A stretch of 64,000 nt of DNA, taken from assembly GCF_004358695.1 (NCBI RefSeq), contig NZ_SNAA01000002.1:186001-250000 (forward strand), written 5' to 3'. The stretch comes from Palleronia sediminis (GTDB taxonomy: Bacteria; Pseudomonadota; Alphaproteobacteria; Rhodobacterales; Rhodobacteraceae). Numbering within the stretch: position 1 is the first letter of the stretch; the number at the start of each line of letters is the position of its first letter. A program made the position numbers and the translations under genes. The notes beneath the pieces are model-generated. The model saw nothing but the letters and a program-made list of their open reading frames with translations. It did not search any database and was not told the origin of the DNA. Positions 9,690 to 18,607 of this stretch are shown piece after piece.

Positions 9690-10609
9690 CCGGCCCCGAG
9701 ACCCCGGCGGCAGAGATCCGGGGCGTCCAGCCCGTCACCGACCGCGCGCAGATTCTCAAGGCGACGGTCTGGATGCTGGGCGCGGTGGTGTCCTTCACCT
9801 CGATGGCGGTGGCGGGGCGGGCCGTAACGCTCGAGCTCGATACGTTCGAGCTGATGCTCTATCGCTCGCTCATCGGCATCTGTCTGGTGGTGGCGGGCGG
9901 TGCCGTCGCCGGGCGGCTCGGGCAGATCCGCGCGCGGCGGCTGGGCCTGCACCTGATCCGCAATCTGTCGCATTTCGCCGGGCAGAACCTCTGGTTTCTC
10001 GCGATCAGCCTGATCCCGCTGGCGCAGGTGTTCGCCATCGAGTTCACCTCGCCGATCTGGGTGGCGCTGGCCGCGCCGCTGCTGCTGGCCGAGCGGTTGA
10101 CGCGTCTCAAGATCACGGTCGCGATCGTGGGTTTTGTCGGCGTGCTCATCGTGGCCCGGCCGGGGCTCGACGGGCTCGACCCCGGACAGGCGGCGGCCGC
10201 CGCGGCGGCCATCGGCTTTGCCGGTTCGGCGATCTTTACCAAGCTGCTGACGCGCACCGAGAGCATCCTGTCGATCCTGTTCTGGCTGACCGTCATGCAG
10301 GCGGGCATGGGTCTGGTCGCGGCCGGGTTCGACGGGGACATCGCCTGGCCCTCGGCGTCGATCTGGCCATGGCTCGCGCTGATCGGGGCGGCGGGGCTCA
10401 CCGCGCATATGTGCCTGACCACGGCGCTGAGCCTCGCGCCCGCCACCATCGTCATGCCCGTGGATTTCCTGCGCCTGCCGGTCGCCGCGCTGGTGGGCGC
10501 GCTGTTCTTTGCCGAGGCGCTGGACCCGGTGACGGCGCTTGGCGGCGCGATCATCCTTGCGGCGAACTGGGTCAATATCCGCGCCCAGACCCGCCGGCCC
10601 AAAGCCTGA
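9686..10609 (+). CDS. EamA/DMT-family transporter
   Basis: The 307-residue integral membrane protein shows about ten hydrophobic segments arranged as two EamA repeats. The second repeat starts around residue 160 ([17 protein letters not shown]). RxxAA-type motifs and a helix ending in IILAANWVN agree with the drug/metabolite transporter superfamily. The start overlaps the guaA stop as ATGA, so translation is probably coupled. The substrate is unknown. Members of this group export amino acids, purines or other metabolites, and linkage to guaA is only a weak hint of purine export. Confidence 0.85.
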   Translation: MTGPETPAAEIRGVQPVTDRAQILKATVWMLGAVVSFTSMAVAGRAVTLELDTFELMLYRSLIGICLVVAGGAVAGRLGQIRARRLGLHLIRNLSHFAGQNLWFLAISLIPLAQVFAIEFTSPIWVALAAPLLLAERLTRLKITVAIVGFVGVLIVARPGLDGLDPGQAAAAAAAIGFAGSAIFTKLLTRTESILSILFWLTVMQAGMGLVAAGFDGDIAWPSASIWPWLALIGAAGLTAHMCLTTALSLAPATIVMPVDFLRLPVAALVGALFFAEALDPVTALGGAIILAANWVNIRAQTRRPKA

Positions 10610-10664
10610 CGGTCCGTAATGCGGCCTCTTGTCGAGCGCGCGCCGCTCGGGCTAAGCCGCCTCC

Positions 10665-11525
10665 ATGATTTATGAAACCCCCGAGGCATGGCGAACGGCG
10701 CCCGCGAAAAAGGTCCTGCTGTTCGGCATGTCGGGCCTTGGCAAGACCTATGTCTCGAACATGCTGCGCGCGGCAGGCGGGTGGTTTCATTACTCGGTCG
10801 ATTACCGCATCGGCACCCGCTACATGGGCGAACACATCGCCGACAACTTCAAGCGCGAGGCGATGAAGGTTCCGCTGCTGCGCGAGCTGCTGCTGGGCGA
10901 TTCGATCTATGTTGCGTCGAACATCACTTTCGACAATCTCGCCCCGCTCTCGACCTATCTCGGCAAGCCCGGCGATCCGGCGCGCGGCGGCCTGCCCTTT
11001 GCCGAATACCAGCGGCGCCAGGCCCAGCATCGCGAGGCCGAGATCGCCGCGCTCGAGGACACCGTGCCCTTCATCGACCGGGCGCGGGCGCTTTACGGCT
11101 ACGACGATTTCGTATGCGATTCGGGCGGGTCGATCTGCGAGGTCGTCGATCCCTGGGACCCGGACGACCCGCTTTTGACGCGCCTGGCGCAGAACCTGCT
11201 TTTCGTCTGGATCGAGGGCAGCGAGGCCCATACCGACGCTCTGGTGCGCCGCTTCGACCGCGCCCCCAAGCCGATGTATTACCAGCCCGCTTTCCTCGAC
11301 GCCGCCTGGTCCGAATATCTCTCGCTCAAGGGTATCGCGCCCGAGGCGGTCGATCCCGACGATTTCGTCCGCTGGACCTATGCCCGCGCCCTGGCGCATC
11401 GCCAGCCGCGTTACGCCGAGATGGCGCGCCGCGGCGTCAGCGTGACCGCCGACGAGGTCGCCGCCCTGGCCAGCGCCGAGGATTTCACCGACCTGATCGC
11501 GCGCGCCATCGCCCGGCGCGGCTGA
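10665..11525 (+). CDS. P-loop NTPase of unknown function
   Basis: The 286-residue soluble protein has a clear Walker A motif close to the N-terminus (LLFGMSGLGKTY, about residues 19-30), a site shared with small-molecule and nucleotide kinases. A later run of hydrophobic residues (NLLFVWIEGSEAHT) could be a core strand. The middle is rich in acidic and aromatic residues (VCDSGGSICEVVDPWDPDD). It has no membrane segment. Annotated relatives in Rhodobacteraceae are usually just called ATPase. The gene follows the transporter by 55 bases on the same strand and is convergent with the secreted protein gene 9 bases away. I do not assign a substrate. Confidence 0.75.
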   Translation: MIYETPEAWRTAPAKKVLLFGMSGLGKTYVSNMLRAAGGWFHYSVDYRIGTRYMGEHIADNFKREAMKVPLLRELLLGDSIYVASNITFDNLAPLSTYLGKPGDPARGGLPFAEYQRRQAQHREAEIAALEDTVPFIDRARALYGYDDFVCDSGGSICEVVDPWDPDDPLLTRLAQNLLFVWIEGSEAHTDALVRRFDRAPKPMYYQPAFLDAAWSEYLSLKGIAPEAVDPDDFVRWTYARALAHRQPRYAEMARRGVSVTADEVAALASAEDFTDLIARAIARRG

Positions 11526-11534
11526 GCGCGGGTT

Positions 11535-12422
11535 TCAGCACCCAGACCGCGCGCGCGACAATGCCCGTGCCGAGCCGTCGAGCGGCAGGTCGAACAGCTC
11601 GCGCCCGTTGCCGCGCAGGATCTGCACCCGGTCGCCCGCAATGAGCCGTTTCATCACCGCGCCGCCGTCGCGGATGTTGAACTCGGGCCAGCCCGAGGGC
11701 CCTATGGGAAAGCGGCGATCCTTTTCATAGCTGCCGATGCGGATGCGATAGCGCCCGCCCTTGGGCTCGCCCACCAGCATCAAGACGGACCGGCCGCCGG
11801 GCACGCAGGCGAACCACAGCCCCGCTTCGCCGACGCGGCCCGTCTCGTCTATGCCCGCCACGCGCTCGCCCGTGGGCGCGCGCGCGTTTACCCAGCGTTT
11901 CGCGCTGGCGCGGCCGGGGGCGGGGTGGTCGGGGGTCGCTCGCGGCTTGACGTCCGGCTTGGTCGCCTGCGCGGGCGGAGGCGTTTTCTGGACCGGGGGC
12001 GCAGGGGCTTCGGCCTCGGACGCCTCGACCTGGCCGCGCAGCGCCTCGATCTCGGCGCGCAGGGCCTCTATCTCTGCCGGGTCGATCGCGGGCTCGGCCA
12101 CCGGCGCGGGCTGCGGCGACTGCTGGACGGGCGGCGCTGGTTGGGGGGCCATCTCTACGGGGGCGGGCCGAGGGGCGGGCTCCGCGGGCGCGACGACCGT
12201 CTCTTCGGCCTGTACCGGCCGCGCGGGCTCGGACGGCGTTGCCGCTACCCCTGCCCCCTCGGCTCCGCAGACCCGCGCCATGCAGGCGTCGAAATCCGGC
12301 CCCTCGCGGGATTCGGTTTCGGCCGCGCAGGTCAGGCTGCATTGCGCCCGTTCGAGAAAGCCCTGCGCCCCGGCGCTGGCGGGCAGCCCGAGGCAGATCG
12401 CGGCGGCAAGGATAGGTCTCAT
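11535..12422 (-). CDS. Secreted Pro/Ala-rich protein with coiled-coil segment, unknown function
   Basis: The 295-residue product has a signal peptide (cleavage after ASAGA), a short cysteine-bearing region with four Cys in the first 50 residues of the mature protein (CSLTCAA, CMARVCG), and a long Pro/Ala/Glu linker (about 60-160). The linker includes a short heptad stretch (IEALRAEIEALRGQVEA). The C-terminal domain (about 175-290) contains FACVPGGRSVLMLVGEP and similar beta-like segments. It may be an envelope or SH3-like protein, but no family is recognised. A GTG immediately precedes the chosen ATG. GGGAG lies 6 bases before the ATG. Confidence 0.65.
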   Translation of the reverse strand: MRPILAAAICLGLPASAGAQGFLERAQCSLTCAAETESREGPDFDACMARVCGAEGAGVAATPSEPARPVQAEETVVAPAEPAPRPAPVEMAPQPAPPVQQSPQPAPVAEPAIDPAEIEALRAEIEALRGQVEASEAEAPAPPVQKTPPPAQATKPDVKPRATPDHPAPGRASAKRWVNARAPTGERVAGIDETGRVGEAGLWFACVPGGRSVLMLVGEPKGGRYRIRIGSYEKDRRFPIGPSGWPEFNIRDGGAVMKRLIAGDRVQILRGNGRELFDLPLDGSARALSRARSGC

Positions 12423-12501
12423 CACGCTCTCCCGGCTTGGTCTGTCCCTTATGCCATCGGTTCCCGCGCGGCCAAACCCTTATTCCCCGCTCTTGAGCCC
12501 C

Positions 12502-12531
12502 GCGCTCCGAGCGCCTAACTGGACCCTCCAG
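12502..12531 (+). other. Two adjacent small hairpins in the metA leader
   Basis: GCGCT-CCG-AGCGC (12502-12514) is followed after CTAA by CTGGA-CCC-TCCAG (12519-12531), directly before the metA start region, which has no obvious Shine-Dalgarno sequence. The structure does not match any SAM riboswitch class that I can recognise. Confidence 0.35.
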
Positions 12532-12554
12532 ACGCCGTTATGGAACCGCCCCCC

Positions 12555-13472
12555 GTGCCGATCAAACTCCCCGAAGACCTGCCCGCCTTTTCCGTCCTGC
12601 GGACCGAGGGCGTTCACGTCATGGCCGAGCGCGAGGCCATGCGGCAGGATATCCGTCCGCTCAGGATCGGGCTGCTGAACCTCATGCCCAAGAAGATCCA
12701 GACCGAGACGCAATTCGCCCGGCTGGTCGGCGCGGGGCCGCTGCAGATCGAGTTCCACCTCATCCGCATGTCCGAACACCAGACCCGCAACACCGCCGCC
12801 GAACACATGGAGGCGTTCTATCGCCCCTTTACCGAGGTGCGCGACGAGAAGTTCGACGGCCTCATCATCACCGGCGCGCCCATCGAGCATCTCGATTTCC
12901 GCCAAGTCAGCTATTGGGACGAGCTGCGCGAGGTGATGGACTGGACGCAGACCAACGTGCATTCGACCTTTGGCGTGTGCTGGGGCGGCATGGCGATGAT
13001 CTCGCATTTCCACGGCGTGCCCAAGCACATGCTGGGGGCCAAGCTCTTCGGCTGTTTCCGGCACCGCAATCTCGACCCGACCTCGCCCTATCTGCGGGGG
13101 TTTTCGGACGATTGCGTGATCCCGGTCAGCCGCTGGACCGAGATGCGACAGGACGAGGTCGACGCGGCGGGCGGGCTCAGGACTCTGCTCGCCTCGGACA
13201 AGGCCGGGCCCGCGCTGATCGAGGACGCGGCCCATCGCGCCCTCTATATCTTCAACCATTTCGAATACGACGACGATACGCTCAAGCAGGAATACGACCG
13301 CGATATCGCCGCGGGCGTGCCCATCGGGGTGCCTTGCAACTATTACCCCGAGGACAATCCGACCCGCGCGCCGCTCAACCGGTGGAGAAGTCACGCGCAT
13401 CTTCTATATGGCAACTGGATCAACCGGATATACCAGACCACGCCCTATGACATCGACCAGATTGGCCGCTAG
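12555..13472 (+). CDS. metA: Homoserine O-acyltransferase, predicted acetyl-CoA-specific
   Basis: MetA acylates the homoserine hydroxyl, the first committed step to methionine. A GTG start is chosen rather than the ATG at 12540. It gives the family N-terminus [12 protein letters not shown] and 305 residues, and it places the catalytic residues at exactly the canonical numbers: Cys142 (FGVCWGG), His235 and Glu237 (NHFEY). Residue 111 is Glu (TGAPIE). In studied MetA enzymes Glu at this position goes with acetyl-CoA and Gly with succinyl-CoA, so acetyltransfer is inferred despite the family name. The gene begins a four-gene run, overlapping the next gene by 26 bases. Confidence 0.95.
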   Translation: MPIKLPEDLPAFSVLRTEGVHVMAEREAMRQDIRPLRIGLLNLMPKKIQTETQFARLVGAGPLQIEFHLIRMSEHQTRNTAAEHMEAFYRPFTEVRDEKFDGLIITGAPIEHLDFRQVSYWDELREVMDWTQTNVHSTFGVCWGGMAMISHFHGVPKHMLGAKLFGCFRHRNLDPTSPYLRGFSDDCVIPVSRWTEMRQDEVDAAGGLRTLLASDKAGPALIEDAAHRALYIFNHFEYDDDTLKQEYDRDIAAGVPIGVPCNYYPEDNPTRAPLNRWRSHAHLLYGNWINRIYQTTPYDIDQIGR

Positions 13473-14427
13473 GCTCGCCATGGCGGGCGTTCTCGTCGCG
13501 GGGTGCGCCCTTGCCACCGGCTGGAGCGCGGCGCTGCGCGCGCAGACCGCCGAGGAACGGTATCCGCCGATCGGGCAATTCGTCGAGATCGACGGGCGGA
13601 AGGTTCATTACCTTCAGACCGGTGCGGGGCCCGACCTGGTGCTCATCCATGGCGCGTCGGGCAACATGCGCGATTTCACCTTCGGCCTCGTCGATGCGTT
13701 GTCGGATCGCTACCGCGTCACCGTCTTCGACCGCCCCGGCCTTGGCTACACGCAGGCCGACCCGGCATTCGCCGGAGCCTTTGACGGCCGCGCCGAGGGA
13801 CCCGAGGCGCAGGCGGCGCTGCTGCACCGCGCGGCCCGCGCGATCGGTATCCGCGACGAGATCGTGCTGGGCCATTCCTATGGCGGCGCGGTGGCGATGG
13901 CCTGGGGGCTGAACCACGACCCCGCCGCGCTGGTCGTGGTCTCGGGCGCGACCGAGCCCTGGCCGGGCGGGTTGGGCACGCTCTACACCCTTGCGGGCAC
14001 GGCATTGGGCGGGGCGCTCGCCGCGCCGGTGATCTCGGCGCTGGTGCCTCGTTCGCTGGGCGACCGGGCGGTGCAGGCCATCTTTGCACCCAACGATCCG
14101 CCTGCGGGCTATTCCGATCATGTCGGCGTCGGGCTGGCCCTGCGCACCGAGACCTTTCGCAACAACGCGCAGCAGATCAACAGACTGCGCCCCCACCTCG
14201 TCGAGATGTCGGCGCGCTATGACAGCCTGACCCTGCCCATCGAGCTGGTGCACGGGCTGGCCGATGACATCGTCCCCGCCGAGATCCATTCGGAGCGGCT
14301 GGCCCAACAGGTCGAGAGCGCGCACCTGACCCGCCTCGCCGGTGTCGGGCACATGCCGCACCATGTCCGCCCCGAAGCCGTCACGGACGCCATAGACCGC
14401 GCCGCCCGCCGCGCCGGATTGCGCTAG
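13447..14427 (+). CDS. Alpha/beta hydrolase, probable lipoprotein
   Basis: The 326-residue protein has an N-terminal hydrophobic segment ending in a lipobox-like LVAGC (Cys20), so it may be a lipoprotein or remain membrane-anchored. The alpha/beta hydrolase fold follows: oxyanion region LIHGASG, nucleophile elbow GHSYGGA, acid in LADDIVP and His in GVGHMPHH, giving a complete Ser-Asp-His triad. The substrate is unknown. It resembles esterase or epoxide-hydrolase-like members. The start lies inside the end of metA (26-base overlap), so the two are probably co-translated. Linkage to ppk2 and tetR downstream gives no clear function. Confidence 0.8.
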   Translation: MTSTRLAARLAMAGVLVAGCALATGWSAALRAQTAEERYPPIGQFVEIDGRKVHYLQTGAGPDLVLIHGASGNMRDFTFGLVDALSDRYRVTVFDRPGLGYTQADPAFAGAFDGRAEGPEAQAALLHRAARAIGIRDEIVLGHSYGGAVAMAWGLNHDPAALVVVSGATEPWPGGLGTLYTLAGTALGGALAAPVISALVPRSLGDRAVQAIFAPNDPPAGYSDHVGVGLALRTETFRNNAQQINRLRPHLVEMSARYDSLTLPIELVHGLADDIVPAEIHSERLAQQVESAHLTRLAGVGHMPHHVRPEAVTDAIDRAARRAGLR

Positions 14428-14478
14428 GCGTCCGCCGCGCCTAGTGTGCCACGGCCCCCGGCTATCGGAGTGCCCGCC

Positions 14479-15357
14479 ATGCCCCTGCCCTTCGACGGCG
14501 CGATCAGCCGCTTTCACGACAATGCTCCGCCCGAGATCCGCGATGCCATTTCGGGCGCGCGCAAGAACCATATCGTGACGCCCGAATTCCCGTACGAGAC
14601 GCGGATGGACAAGGGGGAATACGAGGACACGTTGGGCGCTCTGCAGAACCAGCTCGTGCGGCTTCAGGCCGATGTGCGCGCGACGGGCAAACGGGTCGTG
14701 GTGGTGTTCGAAGGGCGCGACGCGGCCGGCAAGGGCGGCACGATCAAGCGGTTCCGCGAGAACATGAACCCGCGCGTGGTGCGCACCGTCGCGCTGTCGG
14801 CCCCGACCGAGCGCGAGCGCGGGCAATGGTATTTCCAGCGCTACGTCGCGCATCTGCCCACCGCGGGCGAGATCGTCCTGTTCGACCGGTCCTGGTACAA
14901 CCGCGCCGTCGTCGAAAAGGTGTTCGGATTTTGCAGCGATGCCGAACGCGCGCGGTTCTTTGCGCAGGTCCTGCCGTTCGAGCGGATGCTGCAGGATGAC
15001 GGCATCGAGCTGGTCAAGATCTGGCTCACAGTCGGCCGGGCCGAGCAGCTTCGCCGCTTTCTCGACCGCGAAAAGGATCCGCTGAAACAGTGGAAGCTGT
15101 CCTCGATCGACGTCGAGGGACTTTCGCTCTGGGACGACTATACCGAGGCCATCGCCGAAACCTTCGAGGCCACGCATACGCCCGACACTCCCTGGACCGT
15201 GATCCGCTCGGACGACAAGCGGCGCGCCCGCATCGCCGCGATCAGGGCCGTGGTCGCGACGCTCGATTTCGCAGGCAAGGACGACGCGGTTTCCACCGCT
15301 CCCGACCCGTTGATCGCGGGCGGCCCCGATATCTGGCCGCAGTGCCGGAATGGCTAA
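14479..15357 (+). CDS. ppk2: Polyphosphate kinase 2
   Basis: PPK2 moves phosphate between polyphosphate and nucleotides, usually making GTP or ATP from polyphosphate. The 292-residue one-domain protein has Walker [12 protein letters not shown] (about 78-88), the lid arginines following it (RFRENMNPR), and Walker B/active motif LFDRSWYNR (about 139-147). ATG 14479 has CGGAG eight bases ahead, while the upstream in-frame ATG lacks one. Length and motifs place it with the nucleoside-diphosphate-using class. It overlaps the following tetR gene by 8 bases, a pairing that suggests shared regulation. Confidence 0.93.
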   Translation: MPLPFDGAISRFHDNAPPEIRDAISGARKNHIVTPEFPYETRMDKGEYEDTLGALQNQLVRLQADVRATGKRVVVVFEGRDAAGKGGTIKRFRENMNPRVVRTVALSAPTERERGQWYFQRYVAHLPTAGEIVLFDRSWYNRAVVEKVFGFCSDAERARFFAQVLPFERMLQDDGIELVKIWLTVGRAEQLRRFLDREKDPLKQWKLSSIDVEGLSLWDDYTEAIAETFEATHTPDTPWTVIRSDDKRRARIAAIRAVVATLDFAGKDDAVSTAPDPLIAGGPDIWPQCRNG

Positions 15358-15964
15358 ACGCGGGTATCACCACGGCAATCTCGGGCAGGCACTGGTCGAT
15401 GCGGCGCTGGTCCTGATCGAGCAGAAGGGCCCCCAGGGATTCACGCTGAGCGAGACCGCAAAGGCCGTCGGCGTCACCCCCGCGGCCGTCTATCGCCATT
15501 TCGAGGGGCGCGACGACCTGATCGCCGAGGCTGCGCGGCAGGGCTACGAGATATTCGCCGACCTGATGGAATATGCCTATCGCAAGGGGCAACCTTCGGC
15601 GCTGGCGAGCTTTTCGGCCACCGGCCGGGCCTATCTGGCCTTTGCGCGCAAGCATCCCGGCCATTACGTCGCGATGTTCGAAAGCGGCATCTCGATCCGC
15701 CGTACGCCAGATCTGGAATCGGCGGCCTCGCGGGCCTACGGCATCCTCGAACGCGCGGCCGCGGACCTGGCCGAGCACATCCCCGAGGATCGCCGCCCGC
15801 CCGCGGCGCTATTCAGCTCGCATATCTGGGCGATGAGCCACGGTGTCGTGGAGCTTTTCGCCCGGAACTCGCCGGGCACCACCTCGCGCTTTCCGCCCGA
15901 GGATCTGCTCGAGACCGGGATCGGGATCTACCTGCGCGGGCTGGGCCTGATCCCGCCGGACTGA
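15350..15964 (+). CDS. TetR/AcrR-family transcriptional regulator (WHG-type C-terminus)
   Basis: The 204-residue repressor-type protein has an N-terminal TetR DNA-binding domain (residues 5-52, with the recognition helix in [16 protein letters not shown]). Its C-terminal ligand domain resembles the TetR_C_33/WHG group ([17 protein letters not shown]). The ATG overlaps the end of ppk2. The ligand and target genes are unknown. Being last in the metA-hydrolase-ppk2 run, it might regulate that operon, but no operator is visible. Confidence 0.88.
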   Translation: MAKRGYHHGNLGQALVDAALVLIEQKGPQGFTLSETAKAVGVTPAAVYRHFEGRDDLIAEAARQGYEIFADLMEYAYRKGQPSALASFSATGRAYLAFARKHPGHYVAMFESGISIRRTPDLESAASRAYGILERAAADLAEHIPEDRRPPAALFSSHIWAMSHGVVELFARNSPGTTSRFPPEDLLETGIGIYLRGLGLIPPD

Positions 15965-15993
15965 GGCGCACCCCGTCCGGCAGGAAATATTTC

Positions 15994-16020
15994 ACGTTCA
16001 GCGCCTTACGGGCTGAACGT
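15994..16020. terminator. Inverted repeat between convergent tetR and tal
   Basis: A 9-bp perfect stem, ACGTTCAGC / GCTGAACGT, surrounds a 9-base loop. It has no T run, so it is a weak or factor-assisted terminator. Position between convergent genes supports the reading. Confidence 0.45.
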
Positions 16021-16031
16021 CATGTCGTGCA

Positions 16032-16973
16032 TCACGTCAGGCGCTGGCGGATCATCTCGTTCAGCTTTTCGTTGTCGGCGTGGAACTTGCGGATGCCCTC
16101 GGCCAGCTTTTCGGTGGCCATCGCGTCCTCGTTCAGATCCCAGCGGAACCTGCCTTCGGAAAGGGTGTCGGCCGTCGCGCCCGACGCGGCCCCCGCCTCG
16201 AGCTTGCGGGGCAGATCGCCCTGGTCGGCGTCGAGCGCGTCGAGCAGATCGGGCGAAATCGTCAGCCGGTCGCAGCCCGCCAGCGCCTCGATCTGGTCGG
16301 TGTTGCGGAACGACGCCCCCATGACGACCGTCTCGATCCCGTGGGATTTGTAATGGTCATAGATCGCGCGCACCGATTTCACGCCCGGATCCTCGTCGGG
16401 CGCGTAGCCCTCGACGCCTTCGGCGGCCTTGTACCAGTCGGTTATGCGCCCGACGAAGGGCGAGATCAGGAACACGCCCGCATCGGCACAAGCCCGCGCC
16501 TGGGCCATGCAGAACAGCAGCGTGAGATTGCAGTCGATCCCGTCCTTTTGCAGCCGTTCGGCGGCGCGGATCCCCTCCCAGGTCGAGGCGAGCTTGATGA
16601 GGATGCGGTCGCGTCCCACGCCCTTGTCCTCGTAGGCGGCGATCAGCCGCTTGGCCTTGTCGATGGAGCCTTCGGTGTCGAAGGACAGGCGCGCATCGAC
16701 CTCGGTCGAGACGCGGCCCGGAACGATCCCGGCGAGTTCCGTGCCGACGGCGACGGTCATTGCGGTGGCGATGGCCTCGACATCGCCGGCGGCGCGCCCC
16801 GCCTCGATGGCGTCCGAGACATGCGCGGCATAGGCGTCCGAGCCGAGCGCCTTGAGCACGAGCGAGGGGTTCGTGGTGCAATCCTGCGGCTTGAGCCGCT
16901 TCACCGCCTCGATATCGCCGGTATCGGCGACCACGACGGTCATATCGCGCAACTGGTCGAGCTTGCTGGGCAT
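16032..16973 (-). CDS. tal: Transaldolase
   Basis: Transaldolase moves a dihydroxyacetone unit between sugar phosphates in the non-oxidative pentose phosphate pathway. The 313-residue length fits the classical TalB-type enzyme. The Schiff-base Lys is in [12 protein letters not shown], the Asp near the N-terminus in VVADTGD, and the conserved stretch [11 protein letters not shown] is present. The frame starts three codons earlier at 16982, but ATG 16973 has GAAGG nine bases upstream and begins like family members ([10 protein letters not shown]). It is expressed alone and is convergent with tetR. Confidence 0.95.
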   Translation of the reverse strand: MPSKLDQLRDMTVVVADTGDIEAVKRLKPQDCTTNPSLVLKALGSDAYAAHVSDAIEAGRAAGDVEAIATAMTVAVGTELAGIVPGRVSTEVDARLSFDTEGSIDKAKRLIAAYEDKGVGRDRILIKLASTWEGIRAAERLQKDGIDCNLTLLFCMAQARACADAGVFLISPFVGRITDWYKAAEGVEGYAPDEDPGVKSVRAIYDHYKSHGIETVVMGASFRNTDQIEALAGCDRLTISPDLLDALDADQGDLPRKLEAGAASGATADTLSEGRFRWDLNEDAMATEKLAEGIRKFHADNEKLNEMIRQRLT

Positions 16974-17179
16974 GGTTTGCATCCTTCACCTGAGGTCGGG
17001 CCAGTGCTACTGCGCGCCACGCTCGGGCGCAAACGGAAGAATGGCCCGCGGCCGGCAAGACGCGGCCCCGGCGTGGAACCAACGGGCGGCTGCGACGCTT
17101 CGTCAGGTGCCGTTCGGTTGGAGGGGCCCATTCAGACCAGCAAAGCAAACATATCCGCGCATCCGGGGAAGACAGATCC

Positions 17180-18280
17180 ATGAACACCGTTTCCCTCGCC
17201 TTCGCCGTCCTGGTGTGGGTCTTGTGCCTTGCGATCCTTTTCGTGACGGTCGCGCCGATGACGCGGTCGGATGCGTGGTGGGTCAGGATGTGGGATTTCC
17301 CGCGATTGCAGATCCTGATCGCCGCGGCGGTTGTTCTGATTCTATCGCTATTCGCGGGATGGGCGACGGCCATTCCGGTCACCGCCCTCATGCTTCTTGC
17401 CGGCGGATATCAGTTCTGGCGCATCTCGCCCTATACGCCGCTCGCGGCAAAGGAATTGGTGCTCGCCCCCGATAGCGCCGACCAGATCAGTTTGCTGTCA
17501 TCGAATGTCCTTATGGAGAATACCGATTACCGAAAGCTTTCGGATCTCATAGATAGGGTCGATCCCGACGTGATCCTGCTGATGGAAACCGATAGCGCCT
17601 GGGTCGAGGCGATGGAGCCGGTATTGAAGCGGTACGACACGGTCATTCGGCATCCGCGCGATAATCATTACGGGATGGTCTTTGCCACGCGCCTTTCGAC
17701 CGAGAATGCGGAAATCGTCTATCTCACCCCGGATGAGACACCGTCGATATTCGCCGAACTGAGAACCCCGGAGGGCGTTCTGTTTCGCTTCGTCGGCCTG
17801 CATCCTCGCCCGCCCGTTCCCGGCCAGGATACCGAAGAACGCGACGCGCAAGTGCGCTACGCGGCGCGTTTCGCCCGCAGTTCGGGCGTGCCGCTGGTCA
17901 CGATGGGCGATTTCAACGATGTGGCATGGTCCGACAGCTCGCAGATGTTCAAGCATTTCGGCGGCTATATCGACCCGCGGGTCGGGCGGGGGCTCTATTC
18001 CAGCTTCGACGCGAACAAGATCTACATGCGATGCCCCATCGACCATTTCTTTGTCACCGAAGAGGTCGCGGTCGTCTCGTTCCACCGCGAGGCGCATATC
18101 GGCTCGGACCATTTCCCGATCGTGGCGACGATCCGGCTGGATGAGGCACTGGCCGACCGGCTGAACCGCCCGCCGAAACCTTTGACCGACGAGGAAAAGG
18201 CGACGCTGGAGGAAACGCTGAATCGCCAGCGCGAATTGCTTGGCCATCGCGATTTCAGTGCGGATCCCGAGAGCAACTGA
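17180..18280 (+). CDS. Membrane-anchored endonuclease/exonuclease/phosphatase-family protein
   Basis: The 366-residue protein has two or three hydrophobic segments in residues 1-80, followed by an EEP domain (about 105-320). Its metal and catalytic residues are visible in LLSSNVLMEN, ILLMETDS, MGDFNDVAWS and IGSDHFPIV. EEP proteins cleave phosphodiesters in DNA or phospholipids and inositol phosphates. The catalytic face here would lie outside the inner membrane if the topology is as expected. The tail is rich in charged residues. The coding sequence looks lower in GC than its neighbours (the 60 bases from 17521 are 50 percent GC by my count), hinting at transfer or relaxed codon bias. Confidence 0.8.
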   Translation: MNTVSLAFAVLVWVLCLAILFVTVAPMTRSDAWWVRMWDFPRLQILIAAAVVLILSLFAGWATAIPVTALMLLAGGYQFWRISPYTPLAAKELVLAPDSADQISLLSSNVLMENTDYRKLSDLIDRVDPDVILLMETDSAWVEAMEPVLKRYDTVIRHPRDNHYGMVFATRLSTENAEIVYLTPDETPSIFAELRTPEGVLFRFVGLHPRPPVPGQDTEERDAQVRYAARFARSSGVPLVTMGDFNDVAWSDSSQMFKHFGGYIDPRVGRGLYSSFDANKIYMRCPIDHFFVTEEVAVVSFHREAHIGSDHFPIVATIRLDEALADRLNRPPKPLTDEEKATLEETLNRQRELLGHRDFSADPESN

Positions 18281-18449
18281 TACCGCAATTCCGGTTCCGC
18301 AATTACGCGGGCTGCGCCCGCGCCCGACCGTCACCGCCTGTGACGTGAAAAGACATGCGCGCACCGGCCGCCGTTCTTGCACGTGCCTATGCGGAAATCA
18401 CGGTAAACAAACGCGAAAGCCATCCAAACCCGATAGTTTCACTACGGCG

Positions 18450-18474
18450 TGAACCTTTCGCGGCAAGCTGCGTT
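18450..18474 (+). promoter_or_regulatory. Candidate EcfG-type promoter for the stress cluster
   Basis: TGAAC-N16-CGTT differs at one base from the GGAAC-N16/17-CGTT consensus of the alphaproteobacterial general stress sigma factor. It ends 47 bases before the first small gene. Confidence 0.45.
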
Positions 18475-18521
18475 CTCTCGGCATATGACGGGCCGCGACG
18501 CCGGCAGCAAAGGAGTTTCCC

Positions 18522-18590
18522 ATGCATAACGTCTTCTACCTCATCGGGGTGATCGTCGTCGTTCTGGCGATCATCAGCTTTGTCTTTTGA
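18522..18590 (+). CDS. 22-residue single-span membrane microprotein
   Basis: ATG 18522 is preceded by AAAGGAG at ideal spacing and runs to TGA 18590. The product is almost wholly a transmembrane helix: MHNVFYLIG followed by a Val/Ile/Leu-rich run ending ISFVF. It is the first gene of the stress cluster, 17 bases ahead of the next start, which has its own GGAG. I infer a membrane-stress microprotein. The strong ribosome-binding site and its place in the operon are the main support, since the length alone proves little. Confidence 0.65.
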   Translation: MHNVFYLIGVIVVVLAIISFVF

Positions 18591-18607
18591 ACGGGAGCAG
18601 GAACACC

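Noticed and set aside
12423-12554. SAM-II riboswitch upstream of metA
   Set aside because: The leader holds two short hairpins but no pseudoknot-type arrangement or conserved core that I can match to a known SAM riboswitch.
13420-15177. 585-codon minus-strand frame opposite the hydrolase and ppk2
   Set aside because: Antisense to two genes with intact active-site motifs; no family features.
17075-17099. Fourth EcfG-type promoter before the EEP gene
   Set aside because: GGAAC-N16-CGCT has a changed -10 element and lies about 80 bases before the start; support is weaker than for the three sites reported.
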